In this document: piece by piece, positions 25,274-32,108 of the stretch
Numbering within the stretch: position 1 is the stretch's first letter
Layout: each line of letters opens with the position of its first letter
From: Candidatus Saccharimonadales bacterium
GTDB taxonomy: Bacteria > Patescibacteriota > Saccharimonadia > Saccharimonadales > DASWIF01
Reading direction: 5' to 3'
Assembly (NCBI GenBank): GCA_036397795.1
Contig: DASWIF010000065.1
Location: 1 to 32,311 of the forward strand
Length of the DNA stretch: 32,311 nt
Notes under the pieces: generated by a model
What the model was told of the DNA's origin: nothing
Databases searched by the model: none
The model's input: the letters and a program-made list of their open reading frames with translations, nothing else
Position numbers and translations under genes: made by a program

Positions 25274-25296
25274 AAAAAACCCGACCTGCCGGCCGG
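25274..25296 (-). terminator. Intrinsic terminator inside the nusA 5' leader
   Basis: Minus strand: CCGGCC-GGCA-GGTCGG (6-bp stem with one G-U), one G, then six T. It lies between the nusA promoter and its Shine-Dalgarno, and no other minus-strand gene ends nearby, so it acts, if at all, on the nusA transcript itself: a possible attenuator. Confidence 0.65.
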
Positions 25297-25311
25297 ATCT
25301 GTACAAGGTTG

Positions 25312-25341
25312 ATTGTAACATTTAGACGCCGCCCTAGTCAA
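25312..25341 (-). promoter_or_regulatory. nusA promoter
   Basis: Minus strand: TTGACT (25336-25341), 18 bp, TACAAT (25312-25317). Predicted leader about 65 nt. Divergent from the tldD promoter, whose -10 is 50 bp away. Confidence 0.7.
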
Positions 25342-25365
25342 GCCGATAACAAACAGTCGGCGTGC

Positions 25366-25371
25366 TACAAT
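25366..25371 (+). promoter_or_regulatory. tldD -10 box (leaderless start)
   Basis: TACAAT on the plus strand, 8 nt before the tldD ATG at 25380. Its position excludes the in-frame GTG at 25362 as start. Confidence 0.6.
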
Positions 25372-25379
25372 TGCCCCTA

Positions 25380-26888
25380 ATGTCAAACCACCATTTAACT
25401 GATGATTTTTTGCGGTTACCGTATGAAAAATTGGCTGAACTAGCTTTGACAGAAGCTCGCCGACTTGGTGCCAGCTACGCCGACTTTCGATTTGAGCGGC
25501 TTAGGCGCCAAAGTATTCGTTTACGTGACGCCCACGCTGAAACCAATATTGAAGATGTTGAGATAGGTTACTGTGTGCGGCTGTTGATTGACGGCGCCTG
25601 GGGTTTTGCCGGCAGCTCAGATCTCGACCCAGCCGCGGTTAAAGCCACTATTAAACGGGCCGAACGGGTGGCAAACGCCTCCCGGCCGCTATTAAAGGAA
25701 CGAGTAGAGCTGGCGCCCGAACCAACCTACGTCGACACTTTCATTTCCGACTATGACATCAATCCGTTCAGTATTAGTCTAAAAGACAAGATTGAGCACC
25801 TCTCGACCTTGGCCGACATCGCCCAGCAGGCCGATAATATTGATCACACGTCATTCGACGTCGATCAGGTGCTGGAAAACAAATTTTATGCCAATCTTGA
25901 GGGCAGCGCCATTACCCAGCAACGCATCCGGGTCCAAGGCAATTTGCAAGCTACCAGCATTGACCGCCAAACCGGCCGATTTGAATCGATCAGAACTAAT
26001 GCCGCCCCGGCCGGCCGCGGTTGGGAACGGTTTGTCTCCCAATATGATTACGCCGGTGAAATCAGCCAATTACCCAGTCTATTGGCGGCTAAGCACAAAG
26101 CCCAAAGCATTACGCCAGGCCGCTATGATCTGGTGATCGACCCGACCAATTTATTTTTGACTATCCATGAATCGGTCGGGCACGCCACCGAGCTGGACCG
26201 CGCGCTCGGTTATGAAGCCAACTACGCCGGCACCTCGTTTGCCACAATCGATAATTTGGACAAATTACAGTATGGCTCGGCCGCCATGACCGTTACTGGC
26301 GACCGCACGACACCAAATGGCCTGGCTACTATCGGTTATGACGACGAAGGTGTTAAGGCCCAAAAATGGGACATCATAAAAATTGGCCGTCTAGTCGGTT
26401 ATCAGCTTAACCGCCAAATGGCGCCTAAGCTGGGGCTGAAACAATCCAATGGTTGCGCTTTTTCTGACTCTTTCGTCCACGCTCCTCTGCAACGGATGCC
26501 CAATGTCAGCCTGGCGGCAAACACTAAGGATGTTACCACCGACGATTTGATCGCCGGCGTTGACAACGGCATCTACATCATTGGCGACAATAGTTGGAGT
26601 ATCGACATGCAGCGATACAATTTCCAGTTTACCGGCCAACAATTTTACCGTATCAAGAATGGTCGGTTAGACGGCCAACTAAAAGACGTGGCTTACCAAG
26701 CCAATACGCTGGAGTTCTGGAATTCATTGGTCGAGGTCGGCGGAATGTCGACTTACGTCCTCGGCGGCGCTTTTAACTGTGGCAAAGGCCAACCGGGTCA
26801 AGTGGCGCCAGTCAGCCATGGCTCGCCTGCAGCCTTATTTAAGCAGATCAATGTGCTCAATACGGTCGCGGAGGCCAACGCCGCATGA
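25380..26888 (+). CDS. tldD: Metalloprotease TldD
   Basis: Catalytic subunit of the TldD/TldE heterodimeric zinc protease, which trims unfolded peptides and, in some bacteria, RiPP leader peptides. 502 aa from the chosen ATG. The HExxxH zinc motif is present as HESVGH (H263, E264, H268), followed by the family segment ATELDRALGYEANYAG. The TGA overlaps the tldE ATG by 4 nt, so the two subunits are coupled. No RiPP precursor or modifying enzyme is visible near it, suggesting a general proteolytic role. Confidence 0.95.
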   Translation: MSNHHLTDDFLRLPYEKLAELALTEARRLGASYADFRFERLRRQSIRLRDAHAETNIEDVEIGYCVRLLIDGAWGFAGSSDLDPAAVKATIKRAERVANASRPLLKERVELAPEPTYVDTFISDYDINPFSISLKDKIEHLSTLADIAQQADNIDHTSFDVDQVLENKFYANLEGSAITQQRIRVQGNLQATSIDRQTGRFESIRTNAAPAGRGWERFVSQYDYAGEISQLPSLLAAKHKAQSITPGRYDLVIDPTNLFLTIHESVGHATELDRALGYEANYAGTSFATIDNLDKLQYGSAAMTVTGDRTTPNGLATIGYDDEGVKAQKWDIIKIGRLVGYQLNRQMAPKLGLKQSNGCAFSDSFVHAPLQRMPNVSLAANTKDVTTDDLIAGVDNGIYIIGDNSWSIDMQRYNFQFTGQQFYRIKNGRLDGQLKDVAYQANTLEFWNSLVEVGGMSTYVLGGAFNCGKGQPGQVAPVSHGSPAALFKQINVLNTVAEANAA

Positions 26889-28243
26889 CTCCCCAAAAGA
26901 TAATCTCCGCTGTGCTGGATAAGTCCAAGGCCGATGAGTGTATGGTAATCGTGGCAGATTACAACAAGACCAACCTGCGTTGGGCCCACACCGGTCTGAC
27001 TACTAATGGCTCCTCCCAACACACCTACGCCGCCGTCATCTCAATTATCAACCAGCGATTCGGATCTTACGTTGTCAGTCTGGACAAGTTGACTAATCCG
27101 GCCGAGTTAGCGGCTAAATCCGAACTGGCCGCTCGTCAGAGTCCAATCGCCAAAGACTATCAGCCGCTGCTGGCAAAAACTCCCGACTCAAGGCCGACAG
27201 ACCGTTTAAGCGCAGAGCCCAGCCTGGCTGGCTTCACCTCAAAACTCGGCCGGACATTTGAGCGAGCTGGCCGTGACAAGCTTGAGTTATTCGGCTACTG
27301 CGAGTTCCAAAATACCCGTTACAATTTGGGCCTTTCTACCGGGTTGAGGCGCCATCATGAGCACCAACATGGTCAACTCGAACTCAATGCCAAGTCGGCC
27401 GACTTTAGGCGTTCGGTCTGGGCTGGCAGCTCGTTTAAGGATATAAATCGAGCTGACCCGGCCACTCTTTATAAGACCCTGAAACTAAAAGCCGGTTGGT
27501 CGCGCCAACAGATAAAACTTAAACCCGGACGTTATGAAACCATACTAGAGTCTTCGGCCGTGGCTGATTTGCTGCTGTTTGCTTATTGGATGAGCTCGGC
27601 TCGCTTAGCAGAAGAAGGTCATTCGGCTTATAGCGCCAAAGCCGGCGGCTCTCTGATCGGCCAAAAACTCTACAGTTCGGATATTTCTATCTATTCCGAT
27701 CCGTTTAAACCCGGTCTGGAGACAACCCCCTTTAACGTCGTCTTCTCTTCCGGTTTGGAGGAATCGGTGTTTGACAATGGGCTGGAACTAAAGCGCACCG
27801 ACTGGGTCAAAAACGGCGTCCAACGACACCTGTTGGCCCCGCGTTACCTGGTCAAAAAATACGGCTATCAACGGGCTACGCCATTTATCCCTAACCTAAT
27901 TTTTGAACACGCGGGGGCTAATACCGATGACATGATTAAAGCAACCAAGTACGGTTTGTTAGTCACATGCTTGTGGTACATCAGAGAAGTCGATCCACAA
28001 TCGCTGTTGTTGACCGGTTTGACGCGCGACGGAACTTTTTTGATCGAAAATGGCCAAGTCAAGGGCGCGGTCAATAACTTTAGATTCAACATGAGTCCGA
28101 TTACCATGCTCAAACAAGTTGCCGAAATCGGTCATTCGCAACCGACCTTAGCTCGGGAATTCGGTGACTATTTCCCGCTGACTATCATGCCGGCGCTGCG
28201 GGTGGCCGACTTTAATATGAGCTCAGTCAGTCAAGCTCTGTAA
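26885..28243 (+). CDS. tldE: TldE/PmbA family protein, partner subunit
   Basis: Non-catalytic partner of TldD, 452 aa. It has the PmbA/TldD fold signature sequence (RYETILESSAVADLLLFAYW; GGSLIGQKLYSSDISIYSDP) and no HExxxH, as expected of TldE. The ATG overlaps the tldD stop. The stop codon is only 2 bp from the stop of yraN on the opposite strand, with no terminator between. Confidence 0.9.
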   Translation: MTPQKIISAVLDKSKADECMVIVADYNKTNLRWAHTGLTTNGSSQHTYAAVISIINQRFGSYVVSLDKLTNPAELAAKSELAARQSPIAKDYQPLLAKTPDSRPTDRLSAEPSLAGFTSKLGRTFERAGRDKLELFGYCEFQNTRYNLGLSTGLRRHHEHQHGQLELNAKSADFRRSVWAGSSFKDINRADPATLYKTLKLKAGWSRQQIKLKPGRYETILESSAVADLLLFAYWMSSARLAEEGHSAYSAKAGGSLIGQKLYSSDISIYSDPFKPGLETTPFNVVFSSGLEESVFDNGLELKRTDWVKNGVQRHLLAPRYLVKKYGYQRATPFIPNLIFEHAGANTDDMIKATKYGLLVTCLWYIREVDPQSLLLTGLTRDGTFLIENGQVKGAVNNFRFNMSPITMLKQVAEIGHSQPTLAREFGDYFPLTIMPALRVADFNMSSVSQAL

Positions 28244-28245
28244 GT

Positions 28246-28587
28246 TTAGGTTAAGCCGGGTAAAAAATTGATCACTCGGGGTGGCTCGCCCGTCAACTCA
28301 ACAGCGCTTAATTCGTACTCCCCAGACCAACTCTGATCCTGGATCCAGAGTTCGGCCGCGAATTTCAGCTGCCTAAGCTTGGCGGCGGTAATATAATCGA
28401 GTCCGCTGCCAGCTTGGGCTGAACCGCGGTACTTGACCTCAATAAAATAAGCCCTATGGTCCTTCACGGCGATTAAGTCGATCTCACACCACTTTGTCCG
28501 CCAGTTGCGGGCCACCACTTGAAAACCGCGGCCGGACAGATAGTCAGCGGCAGCCGCTTCGGCCCGTTGGCCGATGACCGTGCTCAT
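28246..28587 (-). CDS. YraN/UPF0102 family nuclease-like protein
   Basis: 113 aa, full length for UPF0102. The restriction-endonuclease-like core is visible: N-terminal GQRAEAAAADYLSGRGF, then CEIDLIAV (E35, D37) and FIEVKYR (E50, K52), the D...E-x-K pattern of PD-(D/E)xK enzymes. The family is thought to be Holliday-junction-resolvase-like; biological role unclear. The ATG overlaps the rnhB TGA by 4 nt, part of the common rplS-rnhB-yraN order. Confidence 0.9.
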   Translation of the reverse strand: MSTVIGQRAEAAAADYLSGRGFQVVARNWRTKWCEIDLIAVKDHRAYFIEVKYRGSAQAGSGLDYITAAKLRQLKFAAELWIQDQSWSGEYELSAVELTGEPPRVINFLPGLT

Positions 28588-29129
28588 AGCTGCCTCATTG
28601 GCCGAAAACTACGGCGATGGAGCGACGTGAGACCGTGGCGATCGATCGCTTGACGGTGCCGCTTGGTACCGTAGCCAACGTGACTATCGAAACCGAAATT
28701 CGGCCACCGCCGAGTCTGATCGAACATAATCTTATCCCGTGTAACCTTGGCAATAACCGAGGCCGCCATGACAGCCGGTATTTGTCCGTCAGCCCGGATA
28801 ATCGCCCGGGAATGCGGCAGGCCGAGATAGTCAATCGGACCGTCGATAACCACCGCCCGGGACTTGTCGTCCAGCCGCTGCCAAGCCAGCCTAAAAGCCC
28901 GTTTGAGTGCGGCCGCCAGACCAAGTCTATCGATCGTCATCGGACCGATTATACCCAGGCCGATACCCCTCGCCCGTCGCTGAATGATATCAGCCAGCTG
29001 TTCTCGGGCCGCCCGGGCGAGTGTCTTGGAGTCAGCCAATCCTCTTATTGGACCGTCTAAACTGACCGCCGCGCAAACCAGCGGCCCTGCCCAGGCACCG
29101 CGGCCAGCTTCGTCGATGCCAATTTCCAT
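28584..29129 (-). CDS. rnhB: Ribonuclease HII
   Basis: Removes RNA from RNA-DNA hybrids and misincorporated ribonucleotides; 181 aa. DEAGRG motif at residues 6-11 (D6, E7), the DSKTL block, VIDGP, and ADGQIPAVMAASVIAKVTRDK carry the remaining acidic ligands and family signature. It has a GGGGG ribosome-binding site 8 nt before the ATG and its own TATAAT box. Coupled to yraN downstream. Confidence 0.97.
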   Translation of the reverse strand: MEIGIDEAGRGAWAGPLVCAAVSLDGPIRGLADSKTLARAAREQLADIIQRRARGIGLGIIGPMTIDRLGLAAALKRAFRLAWQRLDDKSRAVVIDGPIDYLGLPHSRAIIRADGQIPAVMAASVIAKVTRDKIMFDQTRRWPNFGFDSHVGYGTKRHRQAIDRHGLTSLHRRSFRPMRQL

Positions 29130-29137
29130 TTATAATA

Positions 29138-29142
29138 CCCCC
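29138..29142 (-). promoter_or_regulatory. rnhB ribosome-binding site
   Basis: GGGGG 8 nt before the rnhB ATG on the minus strand; the same G-run style of site precedes rpoB. Confidence 0.55.
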
Positions 29143-29161
29143 AGACTATTCTACGTCCGTT

Positions 29162-29167
29162 ATTATA
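29162..29167 (-). promoter_or_regulatory. rnhB -10 box
   Basis: TATAAT on the minus strand in the 59-bp gap after rplS, giving a leader of about 25 nt that holds the GGGGG site. Confidence 0.5.
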
Positions 29168-29188
29168 ATCAGCGCCTGGCTTTGGTGT

Positions 29189-29794
29189 CTATTCGTGTTT
29201 GCGGCGAAAGGCTTCAGCCTTTGCTTTTTTGGCTTTGGCTTTGTCGTCGCCAGCTACTGTTTTCGATACGTCGGACACGTTCTTAACGGGTTCCACCTCT
29301 ATCTCTGATTTGGTCGGTTCGACCGCCGGCTTTGCGGCGGGTTTAGCTACGGCCGTCTCATCTGGCTCTGGCTCCTCGCTCGACTCTGACCTGACTTCTT
29401 CCGCCTCGGCCTGCTGTTCTTCGATAGTGTTGACGGCTTCCTTGTCGAATTCCGTTCCGGTCATGCGCGCGGACTTACCGGCCCGGCCCCGCATATAACT
29501 TAAGTAGTTGCGCCGGACTTTGCTGCGCTTGGTGACTTCAATTTTCTCGACCAGCGGGGAATGTAACAGAAAACTCTTTTCGACGCCGACGCCGCTGGCA
29601 ATGCGGCGGACTAAAATCCGGCTGGTCAGACTGTTTTTGCGATCTGTTCGAATAACTACTCCTTCAAACACCTGAACTCGGGTCTTTTCGCCCTCTTTGA
29701 TTTTTTGATGCACTCGCACCGTGTCGCCCGATTTGACGTCGACAACTTGGTGTTTTTGGTGCTTAGCCTCCACGGCCTTGATTAAATCTTGCAT
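29189..29794 (-). CDS. rplS: Large subunit ribosomal protein L19 with charged C-terminal tail
   Basis: L19, at the 30S-50S interface; 201 aa from the chosen ATG, against about 115 for the usual protein. The core is standard (DLIKAVEAKHQK, SGDTVRVHQKIKEGEKTRVQ, FEGVVIRTDR, GVGVEKSFLLHSPLVEKIEV, VRRNYLSYMRGRAGKSARM). An extra tail of about 85 residues is acidic (AEEVRSESSEEPEPDE), then Ala/Pro/Lys-rich, ending [19 protein letters not shown]; it shares [10 protein letters not shown] with the RpoB tail. An upstream GTG at 29815 was rejected because it precedes the -10 box. Confidence 0.95.
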   Translation of the reverse strand: MQDLIKAVEAKHQKHQVVDVKSGDTVRVHQKIKEGEKTRVQVFEGVVIRTDRKNSLTSRILVRRIASGVGVEKSFLLHSPLVEKIEVTKRSKVRRNYLSYMRGRAGKSARMTGTEFDKEAVNTIEEQQAEAEEVRSESSEEPEPDETAVAKPAAKPAVEPTKSEIEVEPVKNVSDVSKTVAGDDKAKAKKAKAEAFRRKHE

Positions 29795-29805
29795 AGACTC
29801 GCGGT

Positions 29806-29834
29806 ACTTTAGCACAGAGGTGGCGGATATTCAA
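29806..29834 (-). promoter_or_regulatory. rplS promoter
   Basis: Minus strand: TTGAAT (29829-29834), 17 bp, TAAAGT (29806-29811), 11 nt before the ATG; predicted leader about 4 nt. Confidence 0.5.
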
Positions 29835-29868
29835 TAGAGCACGCCTGGTCGAGTCAAAACGGCCCACT

Positions 29869-29900
29869 GTTGACGTCTAAACTTAGGTTTAGACGTCAAC
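29869..29900. terminator. Perfect 14-bp hairpin over the pilB stop codon
   Basis: GTTGACGTCTAAAC (29869-29882), loop TTAG, GTTTAGACGTCAAC (29887-29900): a perfect 14-bp stem. The upstream arm on the minus strand encodes the last codons and TAA of the pilus ATPase. Only GTTTT, about 10 nt on, follows as a T-run, so it may be a 3'-end stabiliser or barrier rather than a canonical terminator. Confidence 0.65.
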
Positions 29901-31511
29901 TTGCCGGAAGATCTCTTCTACGCTGGTCACTCCAGAGATAGCTTTTAAGATACCGTCCTGGGGCATTGTCAACATGCCTTCGGCGACCGCCACCCGCCGG
30001 ATCTCGGCCGTCTCAACCCGGGATGGATCGCGATTTAGCGCGGCTAGCACCGCCGGGGTCAAAGCCAGTTGTTCGGCAATCATTATCCGACCGCTGTAAC
30101 CGAACGGGGTGTCGGCGGTCTCGACCGGTCTGAACAATTCGATCTCATCGAGGTTTGGTCGGTCATAACCCTCCGGCAGCGATTCGATAATCGGCCTTAG
30201 CTGGTTTTTTATGGCATCGTCGGGCCGATAAGCTTGCTTGGTATTGTCATCCAGCCGCCGAGCCAAGCGCTGGGCTACGATCAACCTGATGGCGTTTATA
30301 AACAATGGGTTTTGGCCGATGACTTCCAATAGGCGTGTCAGAGCTGTTGCCGCGTCGGCCGCATGGAAGGTCGACAACACCAAATGGCCGGTCAAGGCAG
30401 CTTGCATAGCAGTTTTGGCGGTGTCGATGTCGCGGATTTCGCCGATCATGATTACGTCCGGGTCGAGTCTTAACACCGCCCGCAGTTTGTCGGCAAATGC
30501 CTGGCGGTCTTTGTCGCCTTTGATCGGAATCTGGGTGATACCTTCAAAGGCATACTCGACCGGGTCTTCTAAAGTAACGATTTTTCGGGTCGATTGGTTG
30601 AGCCGGTCTATGATCGAGTAAAGCGTGGTGGTTTTGCCCGAACCGGTTGGACCAACCACCATCACCAGACCGTGCGGGTGCTCAACGATATCTTCCAGTT
30701 GCTGGCGATGCCGCTCGGACAGACCAAGATTATCCAATTGCATCAAATGCCGATCCAGATTAAATAGCCGGATAACAGCGTCTTGGCCGTTGGCCGTCGG
30801 TACCGTTTCGATTCTCATATTTAGAGCCTTGGTTCCATCGCCGGTCTCGATCTGTGATGACATATGACCGGTCTGCGGTTCAGGAGCGTTGACGCTGACG
30901 TTAGACCTGATCGCGATTGAAGAACTTAATTGGCGGAATTTGTCCTTACTTAAACGAGCGACCGGGTGAAGCGTACCATCGACTCTAAACCTTAAACCGA
31001 CATAGTCCTTTTCGTTTTCCAAATGGATGTCCGAGGCACTTAATCGGTCAGCTTGTTTAATCAAATAGTCCAGTACGTCGTCCGGTCGGACCGTTTCCAG
31101 GGTTTTTGAGACATCTTCCAGCGTCTGGCTCTGGCCGGGAGAAGTAATAGCAATATCTTCGTATCTGATAGTTTGGGGCGGATCATGCCGCCGCATTAAC
31201 TCTTTATAGCCGGACTCGGCAACCAGCAAAAAGCTGATGTTAAAGTCCGAGAACCGACTTCTAAGCTGCTTTAAAACCGTCTGTGGGGTGTTAATCGTGA
31301 CGGCAAACACCAGCTGTCCACTATCGACGGCCGTCGGCACGGCGTGAAAGTTGTACATTTCCGGCACTGTCAAGAAGTCCTTGATAAGTCCCACCGTCTC
31401 CGTCCAACCGCGGCTGTCTTGGTATTTTAAGCCAAGCCGGCCGGCCCGGTCGGCCGTCGCCCGCTCTTCGGAGCTTCTGAGTTCCTGGTTAGCGTCGTTG
31501 TTTTGATCCAC
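29889..31511 (-). CDS. Type IV pilus assembly / type II secretion ATPase (PilB/GspE family)
   Basis: Hexameric ATPase that drives pilin assembly at the inner membrane; 540 aa. An N-terminal MshEN/T2SSE-N-like region (about 30-110) is followed by the ASDIHLE and FRVDGTLHP blocks, Walker A GPTGSGKT (287-294), Asp box LEDPVEY, Walker B DVIMIGEIRD (352-361) and His box STFHAADA. The tetracysteine zinc site usually found after QRLARRL is missing: residues 420-475 contain no cysteine. The start is GTG, 10 nt after TACAAT. Divergent from the methyltransferase gene. No pilin or other pilus gene is in the window. Confidence 0.93.
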   Translation of the reverse strand: MDQNNDANQELRSSEERATADRAGRLGLKYQDSRGWTETVGLIKDFLTVPEMYNFHAVPTAVDSGQLVFAVTINTPQTVLKQLRSRFSDFNISFLLVAESGYKELMRRHDPPQTIRYEDIAITSPGQSQTLEDVSKTLETVRPDDVLDYLIKQADRLSASDIHLENEKDYVGLRFRVDGTLHPVARLSKDKFRQLSSSIAIRSNVSVNAPEPQTGHMSSQIETGDGTKALNMRIETVPTANGQDAVIRLFNLDRHLMQLDNLGLSERHRQQLEDIVEHPHGLVMVVGPTGSGKTTTLYSIIDRLNQSTRKIVTLEDPVEYAFEGITQIPIKGDKDRQAFADKLRAVLRLDPDVIMIGEIRDIDTAKTAMQAALTGHLVLSTFHAADAATALTRLLEVIGQNPLFINAIRLIVAQRLARRLDDNTKQAYRPDDAIKNQLRPIIESLPEGYDRPNLDEIELFRPVETADTPFGYSGRIMIAEQLALTPAVLAALNRDPSRVETAEIRRVAVAEGMLTMPQDGILKAISGVTSVEEIFRQVDV

Positions 31512-31521
31512 TTAAGGCTAT

Positions 31522-31527
31522 ATTGTA
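31522..31527 (-). promoter_or_regulatory. -10 box of the pilus ATPase gene
   Basis: TACAAT on the minus strand, 10 nt before the GTG start. Confidence 0.45.
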
Positions 31528-31550
31528 AAGCATAAGTGCTATCAAAGCTG

Positions 31551-31556
31551 TATGCT
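31551..31556 (+). promoter_or_regulatory. Possible -10 box of the SPOUT methyltransferase gene
   Basis: TATGCT on the plus strand, 9 nt before the GTG at 31566; a weak match (4 of 6), but spaced as in neighbouring genes. Confidence 0.35.
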
Positions 31557-31565
31557 AGACCGATA

Positions 31566-32060
31566 GTGGGACAGTTAGTTTTGATCCTGGATAATATCCG
31601 CAGCGCCCATAACGTCGGCGCTATTTTCCGCACGGCCGCCGGATTGGGCGTTAACCACATCTACTGTGTCGGCCTAACACCTTACCCGGCGATCGCAAAT
31701 GACCGGCGTCTGCCCCATATAGCCAATAAAGCCTCGGCTAAAATCGCCAAAACTGCTTTGGGCAGCCAATCGGCGGTTGACTTCAGTCCGGTTGATCTGC
31801 CGGCCCGCTTGGTCGATGATTTGACTCGGTCGGGATTCACTATCGCCTGCCTAGAAATAACACCCGGCGCCGTCAAACTCGACGATTACCAGCCGCCGGC
31901 TAAGCTGGCCCTGGTTCTAGGTAATGAAGTTGGCGGTGTTGATCGCTTTTGGCTAGATCGATCGAGCCAAACTCTGGCCATACCGATGCGCGGGCAAAAG
32001 CAATCGCTGAACGTTGCGGCGGCCGCGGCTATCGCCGTCTACAGTTTATTAAATCGATAA
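31566..32060 (+). CDS. SpoU/TrmH family RNA 2'-O-methyltransferase
   Basis: SPOUT-fold methyltransferase using SAM to methylate a ribose 2'-OH of tRNA or rRNA; 164 aa, a minimal SpoU domain without the N-terminal L30e-like part of RlmB. Motif 1 is NIRSAHNVGAIFRTAAG, motif 2 LVLGNEVGGV, motif 3 IPMRGQKQSLNVAAAAAIAVY. The GTG at 31566 places the DNIRS motif 9 residues in, as is usual. A GTG at 31536 would add 10 residues and is the alternative. The RNA target cannot be told from sequence. Confidence 0.93.
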   Translation: MGQLVLILDNIRSAHNVGAIFRTAAGLGVNHIYCVGLTPYPAIANDRRLPHIANKASAKIAKTALGSQSAVDFSPVDLPARLVDDLTRSGFTIACLEITPGAVKLDDYQPPAKLALVLGNEVGGVDRFWLDRSSQTLAIPMRGQKQSLNVAAAAAIAVYSLLNR

Positions 32061-32095
32061 GCCCTAAGTAGTTGCTTGGCACAAAACGCTCATGG

Positions 32096-32101
32096 TATGA
32101 T
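32096..32101 (+). promoter_or_regulatory. -10 box of the last gene (leaderless start)
   Basis: TATGAT on the plus strand, 7 nt before the ATG at 32109; TTGCTT lies 18 bp upstream as a possible -35. Confidence 0.5.
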
Positions 32102-32108
32102 ATCAAAA

